This document shows positions 1-8,642 of a DNA stretch of 64,000 nt, piece by piece (the stretch's first letter is position 1; each line of letters opens with the position of its first letter). The notes beneath the pieces are model-generated. The model made no database searches. It worked only from the letters and a program-made list of their open reading frames with translations, and was not told where the DNA came from. This DNA comes from Arthrobacter sp. PsM3 (lineage in GTDB: Bacteria; Actinomycetota; Actinomycetes; Actinomycetales; Micrococcaceae): positions 1 through 64,000 of the forward strand of contig NZ_JARUXE010000007.1 of the NCBI RefSeq assembly GCF_030433895.1. Reading direction: 5' to 3'. The position numbers and the translations under genes are program-made.

Positions 1-770
1 GCCTGAGGCACACATCGCGTCGTCCACCGCTGTCGAACTGACATCCTGCAGCCCGTCCCGGGCCTCATCCACCCCGGACGCCCCGCATACTCCGGATTCC
101 CGGGGCTGTCCGGGCCGGGCGGTACCGCAGCCCGTGCCGCGTTCCACGCCGCGGTCCGTGTCCTGCAAATCCATGAAATCCCTGACGGCTTCCATGGAAC
201 CACTCTGCCAGAGGCCTCCGACAGGATTAGCCGGGCCGGACACCGGCCGCAGGGTCGCGGCCGGTGCTCCGCCTGAGGCACACACCGCGTCGTCCACCGC
301 TGTCGAACTGTCATCCTGCAGCCCGTCGCGGGCCTCATCCGCCGCGGACGCCCCGGGCACCCTGGGCTGCGCAGGCCGGGCGGCGCCGCGTTCCGTGCCG
401 CGTCCCGTGCCGCGGTCCGTGCCCTGCAAATCCATGAAATCCCTGACGGCTTCCATGGAATCACTCTGCCAGAGGGCTCCGACATTATTGGCCAGGCCGG
501 ACACCGGCCGCAGGGCGGCGGCCGGTGCTCCGCCTGAGGCACACACCGCGTCGTCCACTGCTGTCGATCTGACATCCTGCAGCACGTACAGGGCTTCATC
601 CACCGCGGCCACCCCGGACACCCCGGGTTGCGCACCCCGCTCCGTGCCGCGGTCCGTGCCGCGTTCCGGGCCCGGCAAATCAATGAAATCCCTGACGGCT
701 TCCATGGAATCACTCTGCCCGGGGGCTCGGACATTATTAGCCGGGCCGGACACCGGCCGCAGGGCCGAGA
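1..770. repeat. Imperfect direct repeats of ~250-270 bp, three copies
   Basis: A block beginning gcctgaggcacac starts at 1, 271 and 532, and the associated block caccggccgcagg occurs at 241, 502 and 751. Copy lengths are multiples of 3. Copies differ mainly in the number of short gtgccgcg/cgttccg units, as expected for slippage inside a coding repeat. Confidence 0.8.
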
Positions 771-807
771 TTGTCGGCCAATATTCTTTCTGAGGCACTC
801 GCTGCAT
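1..807 (-). CDS. N-terminal part of an unrecognised protein with three tandem ~90-residue repeats (runs off the left edge)
   Basis: Reading the minus strand from an ATG at 807 gives an open frame to the window edge, about 269 codons without a stop. An in-frame TAG lies 16 codons upstream of the ATG, so this start is well bounded. After MQRVPQKEYW the protein repeats a block containing LRPVSGPANNV, QSDSMEAVRDFMDLQ, an RGT-rich stretch, DEARDGLQD and STAVDDAVCASGGAPAA. The repeat spacing in DNA is 249 to 270 bp, always a multiple of three, which supports this strand and frame as coding. The plus-strand ORF over the same bases is probably its shadow. I do not recognise the family. Long Arthrobacter proteins of the DUF222/HNH type can carry variable N-termini, but no HNH motif lies inside the window. 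Confidence 0.55.
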   Translation of the reverse strand, partial: MQRVPQKEYWPTISALRPVSGPANNVRAPGQSDSMEAVRDFIDLPGPERGTDRGTERGAQPGVSGVAAVDEALYVLQDVRSTAVDDAVCASGGAPAAALRPVSGLANNVGALWQSDSMEAVRDFMDLQGTDRGTGRGTERGAARPAQPRVPGASAADEARDGLQDDSSTAVDDAVCASGGAPAATLRPVSGPANPVGGLWQSGSMEAVRDFMDLQDTDRGVERGTGCGTARPGQPRESGVCGASGVDEARDGLQDVSSTAVDDAMCASG

Positions 808-1019
808 TGTTTCTGGGTCCGCGCCGCGCCTGCTCCAGGCCGGTGCTGAGGCCTACTCCACGCTCGCGCCGCACCCGCGGTCCAGCCAGGCCGCACGGCA
901 CCCGGGCAGCCGCGCACCCCCGCTCAAGCCGAATGATCGGAACTGTCCGGGACTAGGTCCGGAGTGCAACTAAACTGGACTGAATCCCGTCGTCGCCCAC
1001 TGATAAGGACAGATTGCAC

Positions 1020-1616
1020 ATGGCCATTTTGAATATCCGCATCATCGGGGATCCTGTGCTGCGCACAGTCGCCGATCCCGTGACGGAATTCGGGCCTGAG
1101 CTGGCGAAGCTTGTTGCGGACATGACCGAAACCATGGAGGACGTGGACGGGGCAGGCCTGGCCGCACCCCAGATCGGCGTCAGCCAACGGGTTTTCACCT
1201 ATCGCATCCGCGGCGTCGAGGGACACATCATCAACCCTGTGCTGGAAAACAGTGAGGACTTCCAGCCCGACGAAGTCGAGGGTTGCCTCTCCATCCCCGG
1301 CCTCAGCTTCCCGGTCCGCCGGCACCGGCACACCCGCGTCACCGGCGTCGACCTGCACGGCAACCCCGTCATGGTGGAGGGCGAAGGCATGCTGGCGCGG
1401 GCTTTCCAGCACGAGACCGACCACCTTAACGGCATCCTCTTCACCGACCGGCTGGAAGGCGAAGACCGGAAGGTCGCGCTGCGCGCCATCCGGAACGCCA
1501 ACTACGATTCCATTACCGAGCAGACGACGGCGAAGCGCGCCAGGACCGTCGGCTCCAGCTTCGGTTCCGGCACCGCGGGTTCCGGAAGCTTCGGCGCCTT
1601 CGGCAATTCCCAGTGA
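1020..1616 (+). CDS. def: Peptide deformylase
   Basis: Removes the formyl group from the N-terminal methionine of new proteins in the cytoplasm; a metal (usually Fe2+) enzyme. The 198-residue protein has the three family motifs: GAGLAAPQ at about residues 44-51, EGCLS at 87-91 (metal-binding Cys) and QHETDH at 130-135 (the two metal-binding His and catalytic Glu). ATG at 1020 is chosen over the in-frame TTG at 1014 because family members start MAxLxIRxxGDP; an AAGGAC ribosome site lies upstream. The C-terminus has a Gly/Ser/Thr-rich tail after about residue 165. The stop overlaps the fmt start by 4 bp (GTGA), so the two formyl-cycle enzymes are probably translationally coupled. Confidence 0.96.
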   Translation: MAILNIRIIGDPVLRTVADPVTEFGPELAKLVADMTETMEDVDGAGLAAPQIGVSQRVFTYRIRGVEGHIINPVLENSEDFQPDEVEGCLSIPGLSFPVRRHRHTRVTGVDLHGNPVMVEGEGMLARAFQHETDHLNGILFTDRLEGEDRKVALRAIRNANYDSITEQTTAKRARTVGSSFGSGTAGSGSFGAFGNSQ

Positions 1617-2533
1617 GGGTTCTCTTCGCGGGGACTCCGGCGGTGGCCGTGCCTTCCCTGGACGCGCTCGTCGGGGCAGGATTCGACGTCGTTGCCGTCC
1701 TCACCCGCCCGGACGCGCCGCTCGGACGCAAACGCGTGCTGACGCCGTCGCCCGTTGCCGCCCGCGCCGCCGCACTGGGCATCCAGATCATCCACGCCGC
1801 CAAGGTGGACAGCGCGGTGACCGCGCGGATCGCTGCTGCAGCCCCCGACGTCGCCGCCATCGTGGCCTACGGCGGGCTCATCCCGCGGGCCGCCCTGGAC
1901 GTTCCCCGGCATGGCTGGATCAACCTGCACTTCTCCCTGCTGCCGGCCTGGCGCGGCGCGGCCCCCGTGCAGCGGTCCCTGATCGCCGGCGACGACGTCA
2001 CAGGCGCTGTCACCTTCCTGCTGGAGGAAGGGCTGGACACCGGCCCGGTGTTCGGCACTCTGACAGAATCGGTCCGGCCTGACGACACCGCCGGGACCCT
2101 GCTCGAGCGGCTGTCCCACAGCGGCGCCATCCTGCTGACCCAAACGCTCTCAGCGGTCGACGGCGGCCAGGCCGCCGCGGTGCCGCAGCAGGGTGACGTC
2201 AGCCTGGCACCCAAACTCGCCCTTGAGGACGGCCGGCTCGACTGGCACCAGCCCGCCCTGGCGATCGGACGGCGGGCCCGCGGGGTCACCCCTGAGCCCG
2301 GCGCCTGGACCACCCTTGACGGCCAGCGGATCAAACTGGAACCGGTAAGAATGCGGCCTGAGGCTCCTGCCCTGAAACCGGGACAGCTGGCGCTGGAGGG
2401 CAAGGGTGTGCTGGTGGGCACCGGCTCGCACCCGGTGGAACTCACCCGGGTCCAGCCGTCGGGCAAGAAAATGATGACCGCCGCTGATTGGGCGCGCGGA
2501 CAGGCAACACTTGAAAGCGTGGTATTCGAATGA
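1613..2533 (+). CDS. fmt: Methionyl-tRNA formyltransferase
   Basis: Transfers a formyl group from 10-formyl-tetrahydrofolate to Met-tRNA(fMet) for translation initiation. The 306-residue protein starts MRVLFAGTPAVAVPSL, typical of the N-terminal formyltransferase fold, and carries the signature SLLPAWRGAAPVQ at about residues 107-119. A C-terminal OB-like domain follows from about residue 200. The GTG start overlaps the def stop; its own stop overlaps the rsmB start (ATGA). Length and motifs are normal for the family. Confidence 0.96.
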   Translation: MRVLFAGTPAVAVPSLDALVGAGFDVVAVLTRPDAPLGRKRVLTPSPVAARAAALGIQIIHAAKVDSAVTARIAAAAPDVAAIVAYGGLIPRAALDVPRHGWINLHFSLLPAWRGAAPVQRSLIAGDDVTGAVTFLLEEGLDTGPVFGTLTESVRPDDTAGTLLERLSHSGAILLTQTLSAVDGGQAAAVPQQGDVSLAPKLALEDGRLDWHQPALAIGRRARGVTPEPGAWTTLDGQRIKLEPVRMRPEAPALKPGQLALEGKGVLVGTGSHPVELTRVQPSGKKMMTAADWARGQATLESVVFE

Positions 2534-4143
2534 GCGAGTCCGGGACGAGCGGCAGCGGCCGAGGCCCCCAGCGCGGCGGATCAGGCGGCCAGCGCGGCGC
2601 TGGCCAGGGTGCCGGGTCCAGTGGCGGCCAGGGTGGCCGCGGCCGTGACGGCAGCCAGCGGAACGCGCAGGGCCGGGAACGCAACCGCGGTCCGCAGCGC
2701 GGCTTCACCGAGAACGCGCCTTCCCAGCGCACGCGCCGGGCGGACCCGGCCCGGCTCGTTGCCTTCGAGGTCCTGCGCGCCGTCGCCGCCGAGGACGCCT
2801 ACGCCAACCTCGTCCTGCCCGCCCGAATCCGGCACCATAACCTGGACAAGCGCGACGCCGGTTTCGCCACGGAGCTGAGCTACGGTGCGCTGCGCGGCCA
2901 GGGCACCTACGACGCGATCCTGGCCCGCTGTGTGGACCGGCCGCTGGACCAGCTCGACCCGGCCATCCTCGACGCCCTCCGGATCGGCGCCCACCAGCTG
3001 CTGGCCATGCGCGTTCCCGCCCACGCCGCCCTGGACCAGACCGTGGGCCTGGCCCGCGCCGTCATTGGCGCCGGGCCGTCGGCGCTTATTAACGCCGTGC
3101 TGCGCAAGGTCTCCGCCCACACCCTTGAGGAGTGGCTGGATCTCCTGCTCAGCGATGAGACGGACGAAACCAAGAAGGCCGCCATCCGGTACGCCCACCC
3201 GGAGTGGATTGTCCGGGCCCTCCGGCAGTCCCTTGTGGCCCACGGGCGGCCGGTCAGCGAAATCAGTGACCTCCTGGAGGCGGATAACGCCGCGCCGGTG
3301 GTCAACCTCGTGGCCCTGCCCGGGCTCGGCAGCCTGGACGAGGCCCTCGAAAGCGGCGCCACGCCCGGCGAACTCGTCGAAGGCTCTGCCCTCTCCAGCG
3401 GTGGTGACCTCGGCCGGCTAGCCTCGGTCCGCGAAGGCACCACACGTGTCCAGGACGTCGGATCGCAGCTGGTGGCCCGCGCCATGGCCGCCGTCGACCT
3501 TGGCGATCGCACCGCCGGCGGCAGCCCCGGCGCGGAGAAGGCCGCTGAACGGTGGCTGGACATGTGCGCCGGCCCGGGAGGCAAAGCCGCCCTGCTCGGC
3601 GCCCTGGCCCGGGAACAAGGTGCCACGCTGCTGGCCAACGAGCCCGCCCCGCACCGCGCCAAACTGGTCCGGCAGGCCCTCGCGGCGGTTCCCCATGAGG
3701 TCTGGCATGTGCGGACCGGCGACGGCCGCGACGTCGGCACGGAGATGCCGGAGAGCTTTGACCGCGTGCTCGTGGACGCGCCGTGCACAGGGCTCGGCGC
3801 CCTGCGCCGCCGCCCGGAATCCCGCTGGCGCCGGACCCCCAAGGACCTGACGGACCTTGGCCCGCTGCAGCGCGAGCTGCTCAGGTCCGCGCTGGCGGCC
3901 GTCAAGCCCGGCGGCGTGGTGGCCTACGTGACGTGCTCGCCGCACCCGGCGGAGACGACCGCCGTCGTGAGCGATGTGCTGCGCAAGCGCGACGACCTCG
4001 AACTGCTCGACGCCGGAGCGGCGCTGGACAGTGTCAGCCTCACGGGCCACCTCGACGCCGGACACGAGCTCACCGCCCAGCTGTGGCCGCATGTGCACCG
4101 CACGGACGCCATGTTCCTGGCCCTCATCCACAAAAAGGCCTGA
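2530..4143 (+). CDS. rsmB: 16S rRNA m5C methyltransferase RsmB/Sun with a Gly/Arg/Gln-rich N-terminal tail
   Basis: SAM-dependent methylation of a cytosine in 16S rRNA (C967 in E. coli). Residues 1 to about 70 are a low-complexity G/S/R/Q segment (GSGRGPQRGGSGGQRG and onward). A NusB-like RNA-binding domain follows (about 78-220), then the Rossmann methyltransferase domain with SAM-binding DMCAGPGGKAALLG (about 343-356). DAPCTGLGALRRRPESRWRR and the later TCSPH supply the two Cys typical of RNA m5C methyltransferases. The ATG overlaps the fmt stop. The disordered arginine/glycine-rich tail is the only unusual part and may add non-specific RNA contacts. Confidence 0.94.
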   Translation: MSESGTSGSGRGPQRGGSGGQRGAGQGAGSSGGQGGRGRDGSQRNAQGRERNRGPQRGFTENAPSQRTRRADPARLVAFEVLRAVAAEDAYANLVLPARIRHHNLDKRDAGFATELSYGALRGQGTYDAILARCVDRPLDQLDPAILDALRIGAHQLLAMRVPAHAALDQTVGLARAVIGAGPSALINAVLRKVSAHTLEEWLDLLLSDETDETKKAAIRYAHPEWIVRALRQSLVAHGRPVSEISDLLEADNAAPVVNLVALPGLGSLDEALESGATPGELVEGSALSSGGDLGRLASVREGTTRVQDVGSQLVARAMAAVDLGDRTAGGSPGAEKAAERWLDMCAGPGGKAALLGALAREQGATLLANEPAPHRAKLVRQALAAVPHEVWHVRTGDGRDVGTEMPESFDRVLVDAPCTGLGALRRRPESRWRRTPKDLTDLGPLQRELLRSALAAVKPGGVVAYVTCSPHPAETTAVVSDVLRKRDDLELLDAGAALDSVSLTGHLDAGHELTAQLWPHVHRTDAMFLALIHKKA

Positions 4144-4218
4144 TCAGCAGGGAATACTGGGACACCAGAAGCCCACGCCTTCAACAGGACCTCTCAGCAG
4201 AACGACAAGGAATTCCAC

Positions 4219-4875
4219 ATGGCCAAGTGCTGTATCAACCCGAGCATTCTCTCCGCCGACTTTGCCAACCTCGAAACGGAACTGCGCAAAATCAGAAATG
4301 CCGATGCGGTGCACGTCGATGTCATGGACAACCACTTCGTCCCCAACCTCTCGCTGGGGTTGCCGGTCGTTGCACGCCTGCAGGAGATCAGCCCGGTGCC
4401 GCTGGATGCCCATCTGATGATCGAGCACGCGGATCGCTGGGCCCCGGCCTACGCCGACGCGGGTGTCGCCTCGGTGACGTTCCACGCCGAGGCGTCGATT
4501 GCGCCGATCAAGCTCGCCCGCGAGCTCCGGGCCCGCGGGGCCAAGGCAGGCCTGGCGCTCCGGCCGGGCAGCGGCATTGAGCCCTTCCTGGACCTGCTCG
4601 GTGAGATCGACGTGCTGCTGATCATGACGGTGGAGCCCGGCTTTGGCGGCCAGGAATTCCTTGACCTGACGCTCCCCAAGATCCGCCGGGCCCGCGCGGC
4701 GATCGACGCGTCCGGGCTGGATGTGGCGCTGCAGGTCGACGGCGGCATCACCGAGGACACCATTTGGCGTGCCGCGGACGCCGGCGCGAACGTCTTCGTG
4801 GCCGGCTCCGCCGTCTACGGTGCCGAGGATCCGGCCGAGGCCATCGAACGGCTCCGCGCCGCCGGCCAACGCTAG
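4219..4875 (+). CDS. rpe: Ribulose-phosphate 3-epimerase
   Basis: Interconverts ribulose 5-phosphate and xylulose 5-phosphate in the pentose phosphate pathway. The 218-residue TIM barrel shows [12 protein letters not shown] near the N-terminus, [11 protein letters not shown] (metal/substrate loop), [17 protein letters not shown] and QVDGGI, all family hallmarks with the two metal-binding His and the catalytic Asp present. An AAGGAA ribosome site precedes the ATG. It follows rsmB by 75 bp and precedes the FMN riboswitch, so it probably ends the def-fmt-rsmB unit. It also supplies pentose phosphate, the substrate of RibB downstream. Confidence 0.97.
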   Translation: MAKCCINPSILSADFANLETELRKIRNADAVHVDVMDNHFVPNLSLGLPVVARLQEISPVPLDAHLMIEHADRWAPAYADAGVASVTFHAEASIAPIKLARELRARGAKAGLALRPGSGIEPFLDLLGEIDVLLIMTVEPGFGGQEFLDLTLPKIRRARAAIDASGLDVALQVDGGITEDTIWRAADAGANVFVAGSAVYGAEDPAEAIERLRAAGQR

Positions 4876-4990
4876 GAGACCTGGCCGTCCGGCGGGGAGC
4901 GGGCTGAAAATGACGTACGCCGTAACATCCAGCCGGCGGGAATAGCCAAAGCTACCCGGCGGTTGTGCCAGAATAGCAACACACATACGT

Positions 4991-5131
4991 GCTCCGGGGT
5001 CGGTGTAAGTCCGAACCGGCGGTTATAGTCCGCGACCCGCGAGCCGGCGCTTCCCCTGGGAAGAATGCCGGCAGACGGTTGAACCGGTGGAACTCCGGTA
5101 CCGACAGTTAAAGTCTGGATGAGAGAAGCAC
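4991..5131 (+). promoter_or_regulatory. FMN riboswitch (RFN element)
   Basis: The sequence holds the conserved RFN blocks in order: gggtcggtgtaagtccgaac, ccggcggttatagtccgcga, the variable arm (gccggcgcttcccctgggaa), cagacggttgaaccggtgga, actccggtaccgacagttaa, and agtctggatgagagaag. These form the six-helix junction that binds FMN and represses riboflavin synthesis genes. It lies 160 bp upstream of ribD on the same strand. The expression platform is probably the hairpin at 5190-5206 or occlusion of the ribosome site at 5211-5216. Confidence 0.97.
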
Positions 5132-5189
5132 GTACAGCTGTTACTGCGGAGCCCTGTGGCGCCGCGGAAGTTCGCTGTCGTATACCCCC

Positions 5190-5206
5190 GGAGCCATCGC
5201 GGCTTT
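5190..5206 (+). terminator. Possible riboswitch expression-platform hairpin
   Basis: ggagcc and ggcttt can pair across a five-base loop (atcgc), with G-U pairs at the base, followed by more T. The hairpin ends a few bases before the ggaagg ribosome site of the short leader ORF. It could act as a weak terminator or as a sequestering stem. This is inferred from the primary sequence only. Confidence 0.35.
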
Positions 5207-5227
5207 TGAGGGAAGGAACGACACACT

Positions 5228-5290
5228 ATGTACTCTTCGCGATGGCTCTTCACCCACACTGCGGTTTTCGAAGGCCCGGTGGCAGGTTGA
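5228..5290 (+). CDS. Short leader ORF between the FMN riboswitch and ribD (20 codons)
   Basis: An ATG at 5228 with a strong ggaagg ribosome site 11 bases upstream opens a 20-codon frame (MYSSRWLFTHTAVFEG and four more residues). Its TGA overlaps the ribD ATG as TGATG. It is out of frame with ribD. This is the arrangement of a translationally coupled leader peptide: ribosomes that finish here could restart on ribD, whose own ribosome site (ggtggcagg) is weaker. No homologue is recognised; the coding status is inferred from the ribosome site and the stop/start overlap. Confidence 0.45.
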   Translation: MYSSRWLFTHTAVFEGPVAG

Positions 5291-6525
5291 TGAGCGTCAA
5301 ACACTCCACACACGAGGCGGCCGGCGTCGCCGCTGCCCTGGCCGTTCCCGGGTTCAGCACAGCCGAGGTCGCCGCCATGGATGCCGCCCTCGCGGCAGCC
5401 CTGCAGGGGCCGCGCGGCGCGAACCCGCTGGTCGGCGCCGTCGTGATCGCCGCTGACGGAACCCGGCTGGCTACGGGGTATCACTGCGGCGCCGGCACTG
5501 CCCACGCGGAGGCCGATGCGATTGACCAGGCGAAGGCCGCCGGCCTCGGACTCAGCGGCACCACCATGGTGGTCACGCTGGAGCCGTGCAATCATTGCGG
5601 ACGCACGGGGCCCTGCGCCCAGGCGATCATCGAGGCCGGGATTTCGGACGTCGTCTACGCGATCGATGATCCGCACGACCCCGCTGCCGGCGGCGCGGCC
5701 ACACTGCGCGCCGCGGGAGTCCGCGTCCGCTCCGGACTTGGCGCGCAGGCCGCGCTGGAGCTGAACCGGCGCTGGTTCGACGCCGTTGCGGCCCAGCGGC
5801 CCTTCGTCACCCTGCACATCGCGCAGACCCTCGACAGCCGCATCGCCGCCAGCGACGGAACCAGCCAGTGGATCTCCAGCCCGGAATCCCTCGCCGACAA
5901 CCACGCCCTGCGGGGCAGGATCGACGCGATCCTGGTCGGAACCCAGACGGTCCTGGTGGACAACCCGCGTCTCACCGCCCGCGGCGCCGACGGGGAACCG
6001 GCCGGCCGGCAGCCACTGCGCGTCGTGATGGGCTTTCGGGGGATCCCCGAGGGCGCCGCGATCAACGGCGACGACGGGAAGGTCCTCCACCTGCCCACCC
6101 GTGATCCGCGGGAGGCGCTGGACGAGCTGTTCACCGCCGGAGTCCGGCATCTCATGGTGGAGGGCGGGTCCCGGATCCTCAGCGCCTTCCTCGCGGCCGG
6201 GCTTGTGGACGAACTCATCGTCTACCTTGCCCCGACGCTCCTTGGCTCCGGAACCCCGGCACTCGAGGACCTCGGCATCACCACCCTGGCCGATGCCCAG
6301 CAGTGGGAATGGGACCCCGCGTCCGGCGGCGCGGTCCGGCTGCTCGGCCGCGACCTGCGGCTGCACTTGCGGCCCGTCCAAACCGAACCCGCCCCGACGG
6401 AGCATGTCCAGACACGGCCTGCCCCGACAGACGGCTCTCCGACACCACCGGCCTCCGCGGCCAACACCTCATCCGATTCAACCCCGCTCCGCACCGTTGC
6501 GGACCCCGCCTCAGGAGGCAATTGA
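5290..6525 (+). CDS. ribD: Bifunctional riboflavin biosynthesis protein RibD (deaminase/reductase)
   Basis: Catalyses deamination of the pyrimidine product of GTP cyclohydrolase II and then reduction of its ribosyl side chain. The 411-residue protein has the zinc deaminase site HAE at about residues 72-74 and PCNHCGRTGPC at about 99-109, then the NADPH-dependent reductase domain (about 160-365) with LDSRIA, LVGTQTVLVDNP and VEGGSRILSAF. A Pro/Thr-rich tail of about 40 residues at the C-terminus is probably disordered. ATG at 5290 is chosen because it overlaps the leader ORF stop; in-frame ATG 5242 is possible. The stop overlaps ribE (TGATG). Confidence 0.93.
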   Translation: MSVKHSTHEAAGVAAALAVPGFSTAEVAAMDAALAAALQGPRGANPLVGAVVIAADGTRLATGYHCGAGTAHAEADAIDQAKAAGLGLSGTTMVVTLEPCNHCGRTGPCAQAIIEAGISDVVYAIDDPHDPAAGGAATLRAAGVRVRSGLGAQAALELNRRWFDAVAAQRPFVTLHIAQTLDSRIAASDGTSQWISSPESLADNHALRGRIDAILVGTQTVLVDNPRLTARGADGEPAGRQPLRVVMGFRGIPEGAAINGDDGKVLHLPTRDPREALDELFTAGVRHLMVEGGSRILSAFLAAGLVDELIVYLAPTLLGSGTPALEDLGITTLADAQQWEWDPASGGAVRLLGRDLRLHLRPVQTEPAPTEHVQTRPAPTDGSPTPPASAANTSSDSTPLRTVADPASGGN

Positions 6526-7181
6526 TGTTCACCGGAATAATCGCCGAGCAGGGGAAGGTGTTGTCCGTTGAGCGCAACGGCGACATCAGCGCCACCGTCC
6601 GGCTCCACGCGCCCGGAAGCACCGAAGGCCTGGCCCTTGGCGGCTCCATCGCCGTCAACGGCGTCTGCCTCACGGCGACGGAGATCGACGGCAAGGACTT
6701 CAGCGTCGACGTGATGGGCGAGACCCTCACCCGCAGCACCATCGGCGAACTCGCCGCCGGAGACGCGGTCAACCTGGAGCGCTGCGTACCGGCTGGCGGC
6801 CGGCTCGACGGCCACGTCGTCCAGGGCCACGTCGACGGCGTCGGGCAGCTGCTCGAGCGCGAGGCGCTGGGCAACTGGGACCGGCTCCGCTTCGGCGTCC
6901 CCGCCGGTCTCGCGCGCTATATTGCCGAAAAGGGCTCCATCGCCGTCGACGGCATTTCGCTGACCGTGACCGCGGTGAGCCCCGCTGCTGAACCTGCGCC
7001 GTGGTTCGAAGTGGGGCTGATCCCCACCACACTCGCTGACACCGGACTGGGCGCGAAAGCCATCGGCAGCCACGTCAACCTCGAAGTGGACGTCCTGGCG
7101 AAGTACACTGAGCGCCTGCTCGCATTTTCAGGCACAGCAGCCGGAGGAGCAGCAGCACGCGCGGAGGGGGCAACAGCGTGA
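6525..7181 (+). CDS. ribE: Riboflavin synthase (alpha subunit)
   Basis: Dismutates two molecules of 6,7-dimethyl-8-ribityllumazine to riboflavin. The 218-residue protein starts MFTGIIAEQGKV, the invariant N-terminus of the family, and contains two homologous lumazine-binding halves (about 1-95 and 96-200) with NGVCLTA in the first and DGISLTV in the second. The ATG overlaps the ribD stop and has a strong caggagg ribosome site, which rules out the longer in-frame extension. Its stop overlaps the GTG of ribB by 4 bp. The gene is also called ribC in some species. Confidence 0.96.
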   Translation: MFTGIIAEQGKVLSVERNGDISATVRLHAPGSTEGLALGGSIAVNGVCLTATEIDGKDFSVDVMGETLTRSTIGELAAGDAVNLERCVPAGGRLDGHVVQGHVDGVGQLLEREALGNWDRLRFGVPAGLARYIAEKGSIAVDGISLTVTAVSPAAEPAPWFEVGLIPTTLADTGLGAKAIGSHVNLEVDVLAKYTERLLAFSGTAAGGAAARAEGATA

Positions 7182-7912
7182 ACAACGTCAAGGACATCCC
7201 TGCCCAGCAGCCCCTTCTCGCTGACCCCGCCCAGGCCGCGCTTCCCGCCGAGCTTGCGCCGGTCATCCCGCCGGCGGGCCTCGACCTGATCGAGGACGCT
7301 GTCCGCGCCATCGCCGCCGGACGTCCCGTCCTGGTGGTCGACAACGAGGACCGCGAAAACGAAGGCGACATCATCTTCGCGGCGCAGCACGCAACCCCGG
7401 CCCTGATGGGCTGGACCATCCGGTACAGCTCCGGCGTGATCTGCGTACCGCTCGACGGCGGCCGGGCCGACGCCCTCGCGCTGCCGCCGATGGTCGAAAT
7501 CAACGAGGACGCCAAGGGCACTGCCTACACGGTGTCCTGTGACGCCGCGCTGGGTATCAGCACCGGAATTTCGGCCACGGACCGGGCCCTGACAGCCCGG
7601 ATCCTGGCCGATCCCGGCAGCGAGCCGGCCGGGCTGACCCGCCCCGGGCATGTTTTTCCGCTCCGGGCCGTTAAGGGGGGAGTGCGGGAACGTCCCGGCC
7701 ACACCGAAGCAGCCGTGGAGCTGTGCCAGTTGGCCGGACTCGAGCCCGTGGGTGTGATCGCAGAAGTGGTTTACGACAACGGAGAAATGATGCGGCTGGA
7801 CGGACTCCGCGGCTTCGCGCTCGAGCACGGCTGCCCGCTGATCTCGATTGCGGATCTGGTGGCTTACCTTGAGGCCGGGCAGCCTGCCGGCCCCGCAACT
7901 GACCCCGTGTGA
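7178..7912 (+). CDS. ribB: 3,4-dihydroxy-2-butanone 4-phosphate synthase
   Basis: Makes the four-carbon precursor of riboflavin from ribulose 5-phosphate. The 244-residue protein carries DNEDRENEGDI at about residues 56-66 (acidic loop that binds Mg2+ and substrate) and RPGHVFPLRA and HTEAAVELCQLAGL further on, with the catalytic His and Glu. In many actinobacteria this domain is fused to GTP cyclohydrolase II as RibBA; here the two are separate genes 13 bp apart. Residues 1-30 are a variable extension. The GTG start overlaps ribE. Confidence 0.95.
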   Translation: MNNVKDIPAQQPLLADPAQAALPAELAPVIPPAGLDLIEDAVRAIAAGRPVLVVDNEDRENEGDIIFAAQHATPALMGWTIRYSSGVICVPLDGGRADALALPPMVEINEDAKGTAYTVSCDAALGISTGISATDRALTARILADPGSEPAGLTRPGHVFPLRAVKGGVRERPGHTEAAVELCQLAGLEPVGVIAEVVYDNGEMMRLDGLRGFALEHGCPLISIADLVAYLEAGQPAGPATDPV

Positions 7913-7925
7913 TGGAGGAGAAACG

Positions 7926-8624
7926 ATGACGACGTCGGAAGCACAAGAACAGCGGGCGGCCGGACGCCAGCCCCACCCGGTCAGCGCCGGCCCGATCGTC
8001 CAGCTGCCCACCGCCTTCGGTGATTTCGTGGCGCAGGCCTGGACGGATCTGGCCACCGGTGCCGAGCACCTGGCCGTCAGCTCCCCGCTGCCGCCGGTCG
8101 ATGGCACAGCGCCGCTGGTCCGCCTGCATTCGGAATGCCTCACCGGAGACGTCTTCGGCTCCTACCGCTGTGACTGCGGTGAGCAGCTGGCCTACGCCCT
8201 GGAGATGATCAACGAGTTCGGCGGGACGCTGCTGTACCTGCGCGGCCAGGAGGGCCGGGGGATCGGCCTGGCGAACAAGATGAAGGCCTACGCCCTGCAG
8301 GAAGCGGGCTTCGACACGGTGGAGGCCAACGAACAGCTGGGCCTCCCCGTGGATGCCCGCTGCTACAAGGCAGCGGCCCAGATCCTCGCGGACATGGGCC
8401 TGCACGAGGTCCGCCTGCTGAGCAACAACCCGGACAAGCAGGACCGGCTGGCCCAGGCCGGCGTCCGCGTCGTGGAGATGGTGCCCACCGAGGTCCCCTC
8501 CCGCGAACAGAACATCCGGTACCTGCAGACCAAAAAGGACCGGATGGACCACCGGCTGGTCCTGGACATGGAGCCGGCAGCGCCGGCTGCCGGTCCGCGC
8601 GGGTTCGAGCACGGACAGGACTGA
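7926..8624 (+). CDS. ribA: GTP cyclohydrolase II
   Basis: First committed step of riboflavin synthesis, opening the GTP imidazole ring. The 232-residue protein has the zinc site [18 protein letters not shown] (three Cys) and the catalytic [14 protein letters not shown] region, then [12 protein letters not shown] 7926 is preceded by ggaggag 7 bases upstream, which decides it over the longer in-frame extension. It lies 13 bp after ribB. The C-terminal 20 residues are poorly conserved. Confidence 0.95.
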   Translation: MTTSEAQEQRAAGRQPHPVSAGPIVQLPTAFGDFVAQAWTDLATGAEHLAVSSPLPPVDGTAPLVRLHSECLTGDVFGSYRCDCGEQLAYALEMINEFGGTLLYLRGQEGRGIGLANKMKAYALQEAGFDTVEANEQLGLPVDARCYKAAAQILADMGLHEVRLLSNNPDKQDRLAQAGVRVVEMVPTEVPSREQNIRYLQTKKDRMDHRLVLDMEPAAPAAGPRGFEHGQD

Positions 8625-8642
8625 CCCGAACAAAGAATTCCA

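Noticed and set aside
134-793. Plus-strand 219-codon ORF over the left repeats
   Set aside because: The opposite strand is open over the same repeats from a bounded ATG to the window edge and gives a more protein-like sequence; the plus frame is probably its shadow.
924-1424. Minus-strand 166-codon ORF over def
   Set aside because: Antisense to a gene with all peptide deformylase motifs; an example of GC-rich shadow frames, which were ignored throughout.
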